This document shows, in pieces, positions 15,480-21,727 of a stretch of DNA of 28,879 bases (its first letter is position 1; each line of letters starts with the position of its first letter). Both the position numbers and the translations under genes were made by a program. The notes under the pieces are model-generated. The model worked only from the letters and a program-made list of their open reading frames with translations. It was not told the origin of the DNA and ran no database searches. This DNA is from Candidatus Proteinoplasmatales archaeon SG8-5 (lineage in GTDB: Archaea > Thermoplasmatota > Thermoplasmata > SG8-5): assembly GCA_001595885.1 (NCBI GenBank), contig LSSH01000007.1, positions 1 through 28,879 of the forward strand, read 5' to 3'.

Positions 15480-16338
15480 GGACGACTACCCCAAGCCCTC
15501 GTGGTTCAGGATGAACTACCGCGCGCTCTGGGGCAGGGCATACCCCCGCATCATCGGGGCCAATCGCGAGCCCTCCTGGGTGTTCTTCGAGACCTTCCTG
15601 CCGATTCTGGCCGTTGCCGCCTACGTCTTCATCTACAAGGCCTGGATCCCCGAGCCGACGATGGCAGAGCTCATGATAGGCTTCGTCATCGTGGGCGGCG
15701 CCATGACGGCGTACTGGATGAACGTGCTCTGGAGCATGGCCGCCCAGCTGTACTGGGAGAAGGAGATGGGCAACCTGGAGCTGTTCATGGTCGCGCCGGT
15801 GTCAAGGATGTCAATATTGGGCGGCATGGCCCTCGGCGGCATGTTCACGTCAACCGTCAGGGCGGTGTCGACCATCATCGCCGGGGTATTGCTCTTCGGC
15901 GTTTCGTTGACAGTACAGGAACCGCTGTATCTGGTCCTCATCTTCATATTTACGATGCTGGCCCTTTACGGAATGGGCATGATGTTCGCATCACTCTACA
16001 TGATGTGGGGGCGCGAGGCCTGGCACATGTCCATACTACTCACGGAGCCCATCTACCTGGCGTCGGGATTCTGGTTCCCTCTCAAGGGATTCCAGTACAT
16101 GCTGGGCCAGCCGGGTTTCTGGATAGGCGTGGGCGCGTCGTTAATCCCCATCACATTGGGCCTTGACGGCATGAGGCAGTGCCTGTTCGGCACCGAGATG
16201 GGCTTCTTCCCGTTGTGGCTGGAGCTGGCCGTTCTGATAGCACTGACCGGGTTGTTCATCTTCCTGGCCAGGCTGGCGCTGGCCAAGATGGAGGAACTTG
16301 GCAAGAAGGAAGGGAGGCTGACGTTGAGATGGCAATGA
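15469..16338 (+). CDS. ABC-2 type exporter permease, first subunit
   Basis: A 289-residue membrane protein with about six helices and the ABC-2 layout: a short cytoplasmic N-terminus, WYW-like entry into helix 1 (PILAVAAYVFIYKAW), an amphipathic coupling region (YWEKEMGNLELFMVAPVSR) and the SGFWFPLKGF loop seen in ABC2_membrane proteins before the last helices. The tail is basic (RLALAKMEELGKKEGRLTLRWQ) and cytoplasmic. The start is ATG 15469 with AAGGGGG about 9 bases upstream. The small ORF upstream overlaps it by 11 bases and may couple its translation. The next permease overlaps its stop. It probably pairs with that second permease as a heterodimer. Confidence 0.85.
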   Translation: MEFEDDYPKPSWFRMNYRALWGRAYPRIIGANREPSWVFFETFLPILAVAAYVFIYKAWIPEPTMAELMIGFVIVGGAMTAYWMNVLWSMAAQLYWEKEMGNLELFMVAPVSRMSILGGMALGGMFTSTVRAVSTIIAGVLLFGVSLTVQEPLYLVLIFIFTMLALYGMGMMFASLYMMWGREAWHMSILLTEPIYLASGFWFPLKGFQYMLGQPGFWIGVGASLIPITLGLDGMRQCLFGTEMGFFPLWLELAVLIALTGLFIFLARLALAKMEELGKKEGRLTLRWQ

Positions 16339-17189
16339 AGATCAACCGCAACACCTTCAAATGGTCGGCCTGGCTCGGCTGGCAGATGGAGAGCAACTGG
16401 ACGAGGCCGTTCATATTCGCCATATACGCGATAGTGCGGCCCATAGCGGCGTCCCTCATTCTCGTGGTCATGTTCTATGTCATCACGTATCTGGGCGATC
16501 CGAGCACCGCCAGGGCCAACTTCGACTTCCTGTTCATCGGCAACGCCTTCTTCATGTACATAGCCCAGGTGCTGTTCGGCGTCACCTGGATAATCCACGA
16601 CGACAGGGAGCACTACCGCACCCTGAAGTACATCTACATCTCGCCGGCGAATTATTTCGTTTACATACTCGGCAGGACGCTGAGCAAGATTTTGATTACC
16701 ACGTTCGCCGTAATTATCACATTGGCCTTCGGGGTCATATTCCTGGAGGTCCCCCTGAACCCGCTGGGGGTAGACTGGCTCTTATTCATCCCGGTGTTCA
16801 TCATCGGTTTGCTCTCGATCATCGCGTTCGGTCTGGCCCTTGCGGGCATATCCTTCCTCACGGCAAAGCACACAATGGGCATGAACGAGGGCATCGCCGG
16901 AGTATTCTACCTGTTCTGCGGGGTGATATTCCCTCTGAGCGTGTTGCCTGACTGGGGCATCTCATTCGCAAAGATATTGCCGGTCACTTATTGGCTCGAC
17001 CTCATACGGACGAGCCTCGGTGCCGGGGCCGGAATTGACACCGCCGTGGCCGGCACGTCGGTCGAAGTCAGCCTCGTGGTTTTAATCATCAGCACGATAG
17101 GCTTCGCCCTGTTCTCGATAGGCACTTTCAAGCTGGGTGATAACCTAGCCAGAAGGAAAGGCTACCTGGACATGACAACCGCCTACTGA
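16329..17189 (+). CDS. ABC-2 type exporter permease, second subunit
   Basis: About 286 residues, six predicted helices, related in layout to the first permease: cytoplasmic start, helix 1 (FAIYAIVRPIAASLILVVMFYVITYL), coupling region (DDREHYRTLKYIYISPANYFVYILGR), GVIFPLSVLP loop and a final helix (SLVVLIISTIGFALFSIGTF). The frame is open back to 16179 but there overlaps the first permease in another frame, so the start is internal. ATG 16329 is preferred, since GGAGG lies 11 bases upstream. ATG 16335 would overlap the previous stop as ATGA and is an equally plausible coupled start. Its last codons overlap the convergent amidohydrolase gene by 7 bases. Confidence 0.85.
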   Translation: MAMKINRNTFKWSAWLGWQMESNWTRPFIFAIYAIVRPIAASLILVVMFYVITYLGDPSTARANFDFLFIGNAFFMYIAQVLFGVTWIIHDDREHYRTLKYIYISPANYFVYILGRTLSKILITTFAVIITLAFGVIFLEVPLNPLGVDWLLFIPVFIIGLLSIIAFGLALAGISFLTAKHTMGMNEGIAGVFYLFCGVIFPLSVLPDWGISFAKILPVTYWLDLIRTSLGAGAGIDTAVAGTSVEVSLVVLIISTIGFALFSIGTFKLGDNLARRKGYLDMTTAY

Positions 17190-18049
17190 GGCCCGTCATC
17201 GTCTTCTGAACCAGCCGGGGTGAACTCCTCGGATTCCTCTTCTTCACCATATTGGGCCAGGATGTCCATGATCTCGTATCTGGTCTCGCGTATCGTGGGC
17301 CTGAACTGCCTTGCCACCGCGAGCTCCGAGAGGTCCACTTCGGCATTGACGATTCCCTCCTCGAAGGCCTTGCCGCCGGCCTTCAGATTGCCCCTCGGCC
17401 CTATCAGGCAGTCGCCGCCCCAGAATGTCATGTGCCTCTCGGTGCCGATCAGGTTGGCGAAGGCCACGAAGGCGGTGTTCTCAATGGCCCTGGCGACCGT
17501 AATCTTCTCGAAGTACTCGCGCGTGACCGATGGCGACGCAGAGATATTGACGATGATGTCAGCGCCGCCCAGGGCATAGGCCTTAGCTATCTCGGGGAAG
17601 AAGATGTCGAAGCATATTGTGATGCCCATTGTGCCCACCGGGGTCTCGAATAGGGGAAGCGCATCGCCTCGGGTATAATACAGGTCCTCCTCGAAGGGGC
17701 CGAAATTGGCCAGCACCATCTTGCGGTAGGCTTCTGGTTCGTCTTCCGGGCTGAGCACGACGGCCGAGTTGAAGATGAGGCCAGTCCTTACCGGGTCCTT
17801 CTCGGGAATGCCCACGACCATCCATCTGCCGCTCTCCTTGGCCAGTGCGTCCAACCTGCGCACCGATTTATCATCAAGAGATTCGGCAAGCTCGTGTATC
17901 CTGTCGGCAAGCGTGTAACCGGTCAGGAACATCTCAGGAAAAATCAGGACGTCAGCATCGGTGCTTGCCAGAACCTTCTCTGCGATTCTGATGTTGTGCT
18001 CCTTGTCGCCCAGCCTTGGCTGCAATTGTACCAATGCTAGTTTGGCCAT
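17183..18049 (-). CDS. Carbon-nitrogen hydrolase (nitrilase superfamily)
   Basis: About 288 residues. The catalytic Glu-Lys-Cys triad is complete: Glu39 in FPEMFLTGY, Lys110 in AYRKMVL and Cys146 in ICFDIFFPE. These enzymes hydrolyse amides or nitriles through a cysteine thioester. The closest kinds by pattern are amidases of the C-N hydrolase branch, and the substrate is open. The C-terminus carries an acidic tail (EEEESEEF, EDDD) outside the fold. The start is ATG 18049, with a TATA box 27 bases upstream. The longer frame to 18103 adds a polar stretch coded by the promoter. Monocistronic; the 3' end overlaps the exporter permease by 7 bases in convergent orientation. Confidence 0.9.
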   Translation of the reverse strand: MAKLALVQLQPRLGDKEHNIRIAEKVLASTDADVLIFPEMFLTGYTLADRIHELAESLDDKSVRRLDALAKESGRWMVVGIPEKDPVRTGLIFNSAVVLSPEDEPEAYRKMVLANFGPFEEDLYYTRGDALPLFETPVGTMGITICFDIFFPEIAKAYALGGADIIVNISASPSVTREYFEKITVARAIENTAFVAFANLIGTERHMTFWGGDCLIGPRGNLKAGGKAFEEGIVNAEVDLSELAVARQFRPTIRETRYEIMDILAQYGEEEESEEFTPAGSEDDDGPQ

Positions 18050-18071
18050 CGGCGCTTGATGGTTCGCATTG

Positions 18072-18079
18072 CTATTTAT
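18072..18079 (-). promoter_or_regulatory. TATA box for the C-N hydrolase gene
   Basis: The minus-strand sequence ATAAATAG is centred about 27 bases before ATG 18049. It sets the start codon and implies a leaderless transcript. Confidence 0.6.
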
Positions 18080-18146
18080 GGGTTTTGCACGGCTCTTCGA
18101 CACCGCCCTGAAGTACAGTCAGACACATACCATCCATTTGCAAAAG

Positions 18147-18155
18147 TTTTAAAAA
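18147..18155 (+). promoter_or_regulatory. TATA box for the cyclophilin gene
   Basis: TTTTAAAAA is centred about 27 bases before ATG 18178 and favours it over the in-frame ATG at 18166. Confidence 0.5.
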
Positions 18156-18177
18156 CGAGTTATCTATGGGAGGCACA

Positions 18178-18945
18178 ATGGCGAGGAGAAGGAAAGCAGG
18201 CGAACTCCTGGAGTCGGAGGTGGAGTGCTACTACTGCAACGCCGTGATACCAGCGCGCTCCATGAGGTGCCCCAGCTGCAAGAAGGTCTTCTCCTCGGCC
18301 AAAAAGATAATCGCCTTCGCGGTGGTGTTGATAGTGGTTGCGTCTGCTTTGAGTTTTATAGTGGTGAGCCAGTACCTCGGAGGCCATGAGGGATACAACG
18401 ACGGCATTGAGCCAAACGGCGCAAACGGAGGGAACGGAACCACGTCGAAGATCATCAAGATTGAGCTGTATACGAACCAGATGCCCATCACGGCCAAGAA
18501 CTTCATCGACCTGGCCAACCAAGGCAATTTCAACGGCGTGAAGTTCCACAGGGTCATCAACGAGTTCATGATACAGGGCGGCGACTTCACCAACGGCGAC
18601 GGAACCGGCGGCCACGCTGCCGAGTACCATACAGGACTCGGCGATCAGGCCAACCCGTTGACATGGAGCATACCGGACGAGTTCCACCCGACGGCCACCC
18701 ACGAGAGAGGGGTCGTCTCAATGGCCAACGCCGGACCCAACACCGGCGGAAGCCAGTTCTTCATCATGCAGGGAGCCGATCGGCCGGACCTCGACTCAAA
18801 GCACGCCATATTCGGCAGAGTGACCTCGGGCATGAACTTCGTAGACCAGATAGCCAATTTGCCCAACGACGCCGTAACCATGACGTCAGTCACGATTAGC
18901 ACGGAGAGCGGCAGGACCTACGCTTCCATCGCCGTCGACCTCTAA
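18178..18945 (+). CDS. Membrane-anchored cyclophilin with N-terminal zinc ribbon
   Basis: A 255-residue protein. The zinc ribbon has Cys17, Cys20, Cys31 and Cys34 (CYYC and CPSC). One membrane helix follows (about 44-66), a Gly/Asn-rich linker, then a cyclophilin domain (about 91-255). Peptidyl-prolyl isomerase residues are present: FHR (Arg125), Phe130, MIQGGD (Gln133), and SMANAGPNTGGSQFFI. The Trp of human cyclophilin A that binds cyclosporin is replaced by Asp (near residue 204, in DRPDLDSKHAIFG). The isomerase should face outside and the ribbon inside. A role in folding exported proteins is inferred. GGGAGG lies 4 bases before ATG 18178. The stop overlaps the convergent gene by 4 bases. 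Confidence 0.9.
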   Translation: MARRRKAGELLESEVECYYCNAVIPARSMRCPSCKKVFSSAKKIIAFAVVLIVVASALSFIVVSQYLGGHEGYNDGIEPNGANGGNGTTSKIIKIELYTNQMPITAKNFIDLANQGNFNGVKFHRVINEFMIQGGDFTNGDGTGGHAAEYHTGLGDQANPLTWSIPDEFHPTATHERGVVSMANAGPNTGGSQFFIMQGADRPDLDSKHAIFGRVTSGMNFVDQIANLPNDAVTMTSVTISTESGRTYASIAVDL

Positions 18946-19265
18946 TCGTCGTCTTTACACACATTCTCATTAGCCAGCTCTGCCGCCTTCTTGGACATTT
19001 TGCCGTTGGCGTCGAGGACAACGGCCGCACCCATTATCACCAGTAATATGCCCCCCAGCCATAGGAGGAAATCATCATTGAGCCACAGGCGGGCCATAAC
19101 GATAACCGCGGCCCCCAGGCCCATCAAGGCGTAACCGATGTAATACTGACCGCTCCTTTTGATCTCCACCAGTTCACAGGCGTTCCCGCAGAATATGCAC
19201 CTGTCCTTCTCCAACCGGCTCTTCATGTACGCCTTGTCGCACTCGGGGCAGTAGTTGTACTTCAC
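18942..19265 (-). CDS. Small zinc-ribbon membrane protein
   Basis: A 107-residue protein. The N-terminal zinc ribbon has CPEC and CIFC knuckles (Cys6, Cys9, Cys23, Cys26). Two membrane helices follow (about 43-60 and 66-84), joined by a short polar loop, then a charged tail ending in three Asp. No enzyme motif was recognised. Both termini should be cytoplasmic. Function unknown. It is the third protein in the window with a ribbon followed by membrane helices. It is convergent with the cyclophilin gene with a 4-base overlap, and a TATA box about 24 bases upstream supports the start. Confidence 0.65.
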   Translation of the reverse strand: MKYNYCPECDKAYMKSRLEKDRCIFCGNACELVEIKRSGQYYIGYALMGLGAAVIVMARLWLNDDFLLWLGGILLVIMGAAVVLDANGKMSKKAAELANENVCKDDD

Positions 19266-19284
19266 GCAACGCCATCAGCCCGTG

Positions 19285-19293
19285 ATATTAAAT
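19285..19293 (-). promoter_or_regulatory. TATA box for the small zinc-ribbon membrane protein
   Basis: The minus-strand sequence TTTAATATC is centred about 24 bases before ATG 19265. Confidence 0.5.
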
Positions 19294-19344
19294 CCTTTCA
19301 GACGTGACCTCTGAGGGAACTCCCTGGGAATGCCCAAGAAAGGT

Positions 19345-19353
19345 CTTTTAACA
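19345..19353 (+). promoter_or_regulatory. TATA-like element for the NfeD-SPFH operon
   Basis: CTTTTAACA lies about 52 bases before ATG 19401, giving a predicted leader of about 25 bases that contains the SD GAGGTGA. Confidence 0.45.
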
Positions 19354-19400
19354 CCTATTCAAATAGTCATTATGAGAGAACTCAAGAGGTGAAGAAAAGT

Positions 19401-19859
19401 ATGGAACCTACAACACTTGGAATAATAATGATAGTCGCTGGGGTCGTCATGCTCATAATTGAGGCGTCGGCCCCGGGATTCTTCATAGCCATCCCGGCAA
19501 CGGTGGTTTTAGTGCTGGGCATATTCGGGCTGATAGCACCAGAGGAGATGTTCTACAGCTGGGTGAGCCCGTTCATTGCAGTGGCCGTTGCCATCCCGAT
19601 GACGGTGGTCTCCATATACCTGTACCAAAAGCTTGCGCCGCCTGAGACGCCGACCACCACGGTGGGCACGTCTCTAATAGGCAGGTCCGGGATAGTCATA
19701 AAGGAGCTGGACCCGACAGACATCAGCGGCAAGGTCAAGATCGATAGCCAGGAATGGAGTGCCACAGCCAAGACCCGCATTCCGGTCGGAAGCGAGATAG
19801 TCGTCACAGAGAGCAAGGGAGTGCACGTTACTGTTAAAGTAACAGAGGAAAGGAGGTAA
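19401..19859 (+). CDS. NfeD-like membrane protein (short form)
   Basis: A 152-residue protein with three membrane helices in the first 75 residues (including LGIIMIVAGVVMLIIEASAPGFFIAIPATVVLVLGIFGLIAP), then a soluble OB-fold C-terminal domain (about 90-150: GTSLIGRSGIVIKELDP, SGKVKIDSQEWSA, VGSEIVVTESKGVHVTVK). That is the short NfeD form without the ClpP-like protease domain. NfeD partners the SPFH protein encoded just downstream in a conserved operon of bacteria and archaea that organises membrane microdomains. The start is ATG 19401 because GAGGTGA (19386-19392) sits 8 bases before it. The GTG at 19389 that opens the longest frame is part of that SD. Confidence 0.9.
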   Translation: MEPTTLGIIMIVAGVVMLIIEASAPGFFIAIPATVVLVLGIFGLIAPEEMFYSWVSPFIAVAVAIPMTVVSIYLYQKLAPPETPTTTVGTSLIGRSGIVIKELDPTDISGKVKIDSQEWSATAKTRIPVGSEIVVTESKGVHVTVKVTEERR

Positions 19860-19866
19860 AGACAAC

Positions 19867-21018
19867 ATGTCAATCGAACTATTGATAGGGCTGGTCATGC
19901 TGCTCATCTTCGCGATAATATTCATACTGATGACCAGCGTCAAGATCATCCAGCCTTACGAGCAAGGATTGTTGATAGTGCTGGGTAACTTCAGGAGGGT
20001 CCTTAATCCCGGATTCAACATGGTCCCGCCCCTGATTTCAGAGGTAGTGAAGATGGACCTGCGTACCCAGGTCATGGACGTTCCGCGCCAGGAGGTCATC
20101 ACCAAGGACAACTCGCCGACCAACGTGGACGCCATCATATACATTAAGGTCATCGACCCGAAGAAAGCGTACTTCGAGGTGGACGACTACAGGAGGGCGA
20201 CCATATACCTCGGGCAGACAACGCTGCGTTCGCTCATAGGCAACATGGAGCTGGACGAGGTCCTTTACAACAGGGAGAAGATGAACCTGCACCTCAGGGA
20301 TATCCTCGACAAGGCCACGGATGTGTGGGGAGTGAGGGTCGAGGCCGTCGAGATAAGGGAGGTGGATCCGGTCGGTCGCGTCAAGGCCGCCATGGAGGAG
20401 CAGACCTCAGCGGAGAGGGAGAGGAGAGCAGCGATTCTGAGGGCGGACGGAGAGAAGCTCTCGGCCATACTGGTCGCGGAAGGGGGCAAGCGCTCGCGCA
20501 TATTGCAGGCGGAAGGCGTTAGACAGGCCAAGATACTCGAGGCGGAAGGCCAGAGACTGGCAATGATACTGGAGGGCCAGGGTGAGGCCCAGAAGCTGCG
20601 CATACTCTCGTTGGGAGCATTGCCGCTCGACCACAAGGCCCTGACGGTCCTGTCCCTTGACACGCTGAAGAAGATGGGGGACGGCCAGGCGACCAAGATT
20701 ATCTTCCCCTTCGAGATATCGAAGCTGGTTCAGGGCGCGGCAGAGTACCTCGGAATCAGCCAGGGGACACCAGAGCACACAGCCATGTCCGCGGAGGACC
20801 TGCAGCGATTACTCGGTGATGCAGATGACATCCTAGGAGAGATACCGAGCCAGGCAGAACTGAAGACGCAGCTCGCTAACATAGAGAAGCAGATAGTACA
20901 GGAGACCAACGAGCCAGAGGACGTCGGCCACATAATCCCCGAGAGGCAAGCTGTCAAGGCACCCGAAAAAGGCGTCCTTGTGAGGCAAAAGAAGGGTGCA
21001 AAGCCAGCGCCGCAGTAG
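19867..21018 (+). CDS. SPFH/Band 7 family protein (stomatin-like slipin)
   Basis: A 383-residue protein. One N-terminal membrane helix (about 4-25) is followed by the SPFH domain (VKIIQPYEQGLLIVLGNFRRVLNPGFNMVPP, DVPRQEVITKDNSPTNVDAIIYIKV, EVDDYRRA, and LGQTTLRSLIGNMELDEVL), which matches prokaryotic stomatins. A long Ala/Glu/Arg coiled coil with repeated AEG units (about 185-245) drives oligomer rings. The C-terminal tail (about 300-383) is acidic then basic and probably disordered. It sits 7 bases after nfeD, whose last codons supply its SD (AGGAGGT), so the two are co-translated. Role: membrane scaffold and quality control with NfeD. The 25-base hairpin array begins 41 bases after the stop. 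Confidence 0.93.
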   Translation: MSIELLIGLVMLLIFAIIFILMTSVKIIQPYEQGLLIVLGNFRRVLNPGFNMVPPLISEVVKMDLRTQVMDVPRQEVITKDNSPTNVDAIIYIKVIDPKKAYFEVDDYRRATIYLGQTTLRSLIGNMELDEVLYNREKMNLHLRDILDKATDVWGVRVEAVEIREVDPVGRVKAAMEEQTSAERERRAAILRADGEKLSAILVAEGGKRSRILQAEGVRQAKILEAEGQRLAMILEGQGEAQKLRILSLGALPLDHKALTVLSLDTLKKMGDGQATKIIFPFEISKLVQGAAEYLGISQGTPEHTAMSAEDLQRLLGDADDILGEIPSQAELKTQLANIEKQIVQETNEPEDVGHIIPERQAVKAPEKGVLVRQKKGAKPAPQ

Positions 21019-21059
21019 CCCTCTCAATGGCATCCAAATACACAACTGCCCATATCCGA

Positions 21060-21255
21060 TGCCTGTTCGCAAAACAGGCACCAATGCCTACACGTAGAGT
21101 AGGCACCAATGCCTACACGTAGAGTAGGCACCAATGCCTACACGTAGAGTAGGCACCAATGCCTACACGTAGAGTAGGCACCAACGCCTACGCGTAGAGT
21201 AGGCACCAACGCCTACGCGTAGAGTAGGCACCAATGCCCGTTCAAACAACGGGCA
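21060..21255 (+). repeat. 25-base tandem array of hairpins
   Basis: Six full 25-base units run from 21076 to 21225, with a partial seventh to 21238. From the second unit on, each holds a perfect 7-bp hairpin GTAGGCA-CCAA-TGCCTAC followed by the spacer ACGTAGA. Units 1-4 are identical; units 5 and 6 share two changes (AATGCC to AACGCC and ACACGT to ACGCGT), and the latter makes CTACGCGTAG a perfect palindrome. The array is bounded by two matching larger hairpins, TGCCTGTT/AACAGGCA (21060-21080) and TGCCCGTT/AACGGGCA (21235-21255). There are no variable spacers, so it is not a CRISPR. The frame is not coding. Function unknown. Confidence 0.9.
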
Positions 21256-21262
21256 AATTTTT
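21235..21262 (+). terminator. Hairpin and T-run closing the repeat array
   Basis: The 8-bp stem TGCCCGTT/AACGGGCA with a CAAAC loop is followed by AATTTTT. It looks like an intrinsic terminator for the NfeD-SPFH transcript, or the end of an RNA made from the array. TTTTTATCT just after could also serve as a TATA box for the tRNA region. Confidence 0.55.
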
Positions 21263-21274
21263 ATCTATTTTCAC

Positions 21275-21322
21275 GAGCTACAGGCCCTGAACCAGAACTC
21301 AAACGTAACGGGCCTGTAGCTC
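21275..21322. repeat. 13-bp perfect inverted repeat using the tRNA 5' sequence
   Basis: GAGCTACAGGCCC (21275-21287) and GGGCCTGTAGCTC (21310-21322) are exact reverse complements separated by 22 bases. The right arm equals the first 13 bases of the tRNA-Lys gene at 21461. This would form a very stable hairpin in RNA. Confidence 0.85.
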
Positions 21323-21437
21323 AGCTACGCAGACGCACTCCTCCGGACCGCGTCGCGCTCGAAATGACATCGTCATTACGAGGGTAGACCACTCGGCTCT
21401 CCTGAAACGGTTAAGAGCCTCCAAACGCTACTGGCCC
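21310..21437 (+). pseudogene. Degenerate tRNA-Lys-like relic
   Basis: GGGCCTGTAGCTCAGCTA (21310-21327) repeats the first 18 bases of the real tRNA-Lys exactly, and GGTAGACCACTCGGCTCT (21383-21400) repeats the next 18 with one change that breaks a D-stem pair. A 55-base insert with a strong hairpin (CTCG-A-AATGAC/GTCATT-A-CGAG) separates the two pieces in the D-loop. After the anticodon loop the similarity stops. CTGGCCC at 21431-21437 is a near match to the acceptor 3' strand (one mismatch). There is no T-arm and I found no bulge-helix-bulge at the D-loop insert, so a functional tRNA is unlikely. Confidence 0.45.
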
Positions 21438-21460
21438 ATGGAATCATACGCAAACACAGC

Positions 21461-21663
21461 GGGCCTGTAGCTCAGCTAGGTAGAGCACTCGGCTCTTAAC
21501 CGAGGCGTCAGGGGTTCGAACCGAAGGCCAGCGGCTATCACAAACGCTGGCAGAGCTGGTCAAGGCCGTGCCCAATGCGAAGCATTTGAGCCGGTCCAAG
21601 GATTACTTCGCAATTCTTCGGATGACTTGATCAAGCCTCTTCGCGAACATCCCTTCAGGCCCG
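21461..21663 (+). tRNA. tRNA-Lys(CUU) with a 129-base intron in the T-loop
   Basis: Exon 1 (21461-21520) has acceptor GGGCCTG, D-arm GCTC/GAGC, anticodon stem CTCGG/CCGAG with loop CTCTTAA (anticodon CUU), variable GCGTC, T-stem AGGGG and loop TTCGAA. The chain then departs from any tRNA pattern until exon 2 (21650-21663): T, T-stem CCCTT, acceptor CAGGCCC, discriminator G. All seven acceptor pairs match. Five T-stem pairs form, one as G-U. Joining 21520 to 21650 gives the canonical loop TTCGAAT, so the intron lies between tRNA positions 59 and 60. CCA is not encoded. A T-run (21670-21674) follows. G15 is present, the site modified to archaeosine by the pathway encoded downstream. Confidence 0.88.
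21521..21649 (+). other. Archaeal tRNA intron with canonical bulge-helix-bulge
   Basis: The junctions fold as outer helix AGGGG/CCCTT (510-514 with 651-655, last three digits), bulge CAT (648-650), 4-bp central helix TTCG/CGAA (515-518 with 644-647), bulge AAC (519-521), inner helix CGAAG/CTTCG (522-526 with 639-643). Two 3-base bulges on opposite strands separated by 4 bp is the substrate of archaeal splicing endonuclease, which cuts after the second base of each bulge. That gives exactly 21520^21521 and 21649^21650. The intron holds further hairpins: GCCAGCG/CGCTGGC (21527-21533 with 21545-21551) and AATGC/GCATT (21574-21586). It encodes no protein. Confidence 0.87.
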
Positions 21664-21680
21664 TAATCCTTTTTGGAAAG

Positions 21681-21688
21681 TAATATAT
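21681..21688 (+). promoter_or_regulatory. TATA box for the GPN-loop GTPase gene
   Basis: TAATATAT lies about 44 bases before ATG 21728, predicting a leader of roughly 15-20 bases with a weak SD (AGGGG). Confidence 0.55.
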
Positions 21689-21727
21689 GCCCAACCAATC
21701 ATTTCGCACCGATTTGACAGGGGCGTA

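Noticed and set aside
19389..19400. GTG start for nfeD
   Set aside because: The GTG is part of the GAGGTGA ribosome-binding site serving ATG 19401.
21060..21255. CRISPR array
   Set aside because: The 25-base units are near identical with no variable spacers, and no cas gene is in the window.
21310..21437. Second functional tRNA-Lys with introns
   Set aside because: No T-arm can be built, a D-stem pair and an acceptor pair are broken, and no bulge-helix-bulge was found at the D-loop insert.
21461..21535. Plain intronless tRNA or a truncated tRNA pseudogene ending at the T-loop
   Set aside because: Directly after TTCGAA nothing pairs with the T-stem or acceptor, while a perfectly pairing 3' end and splice motif occur 129 bases on.
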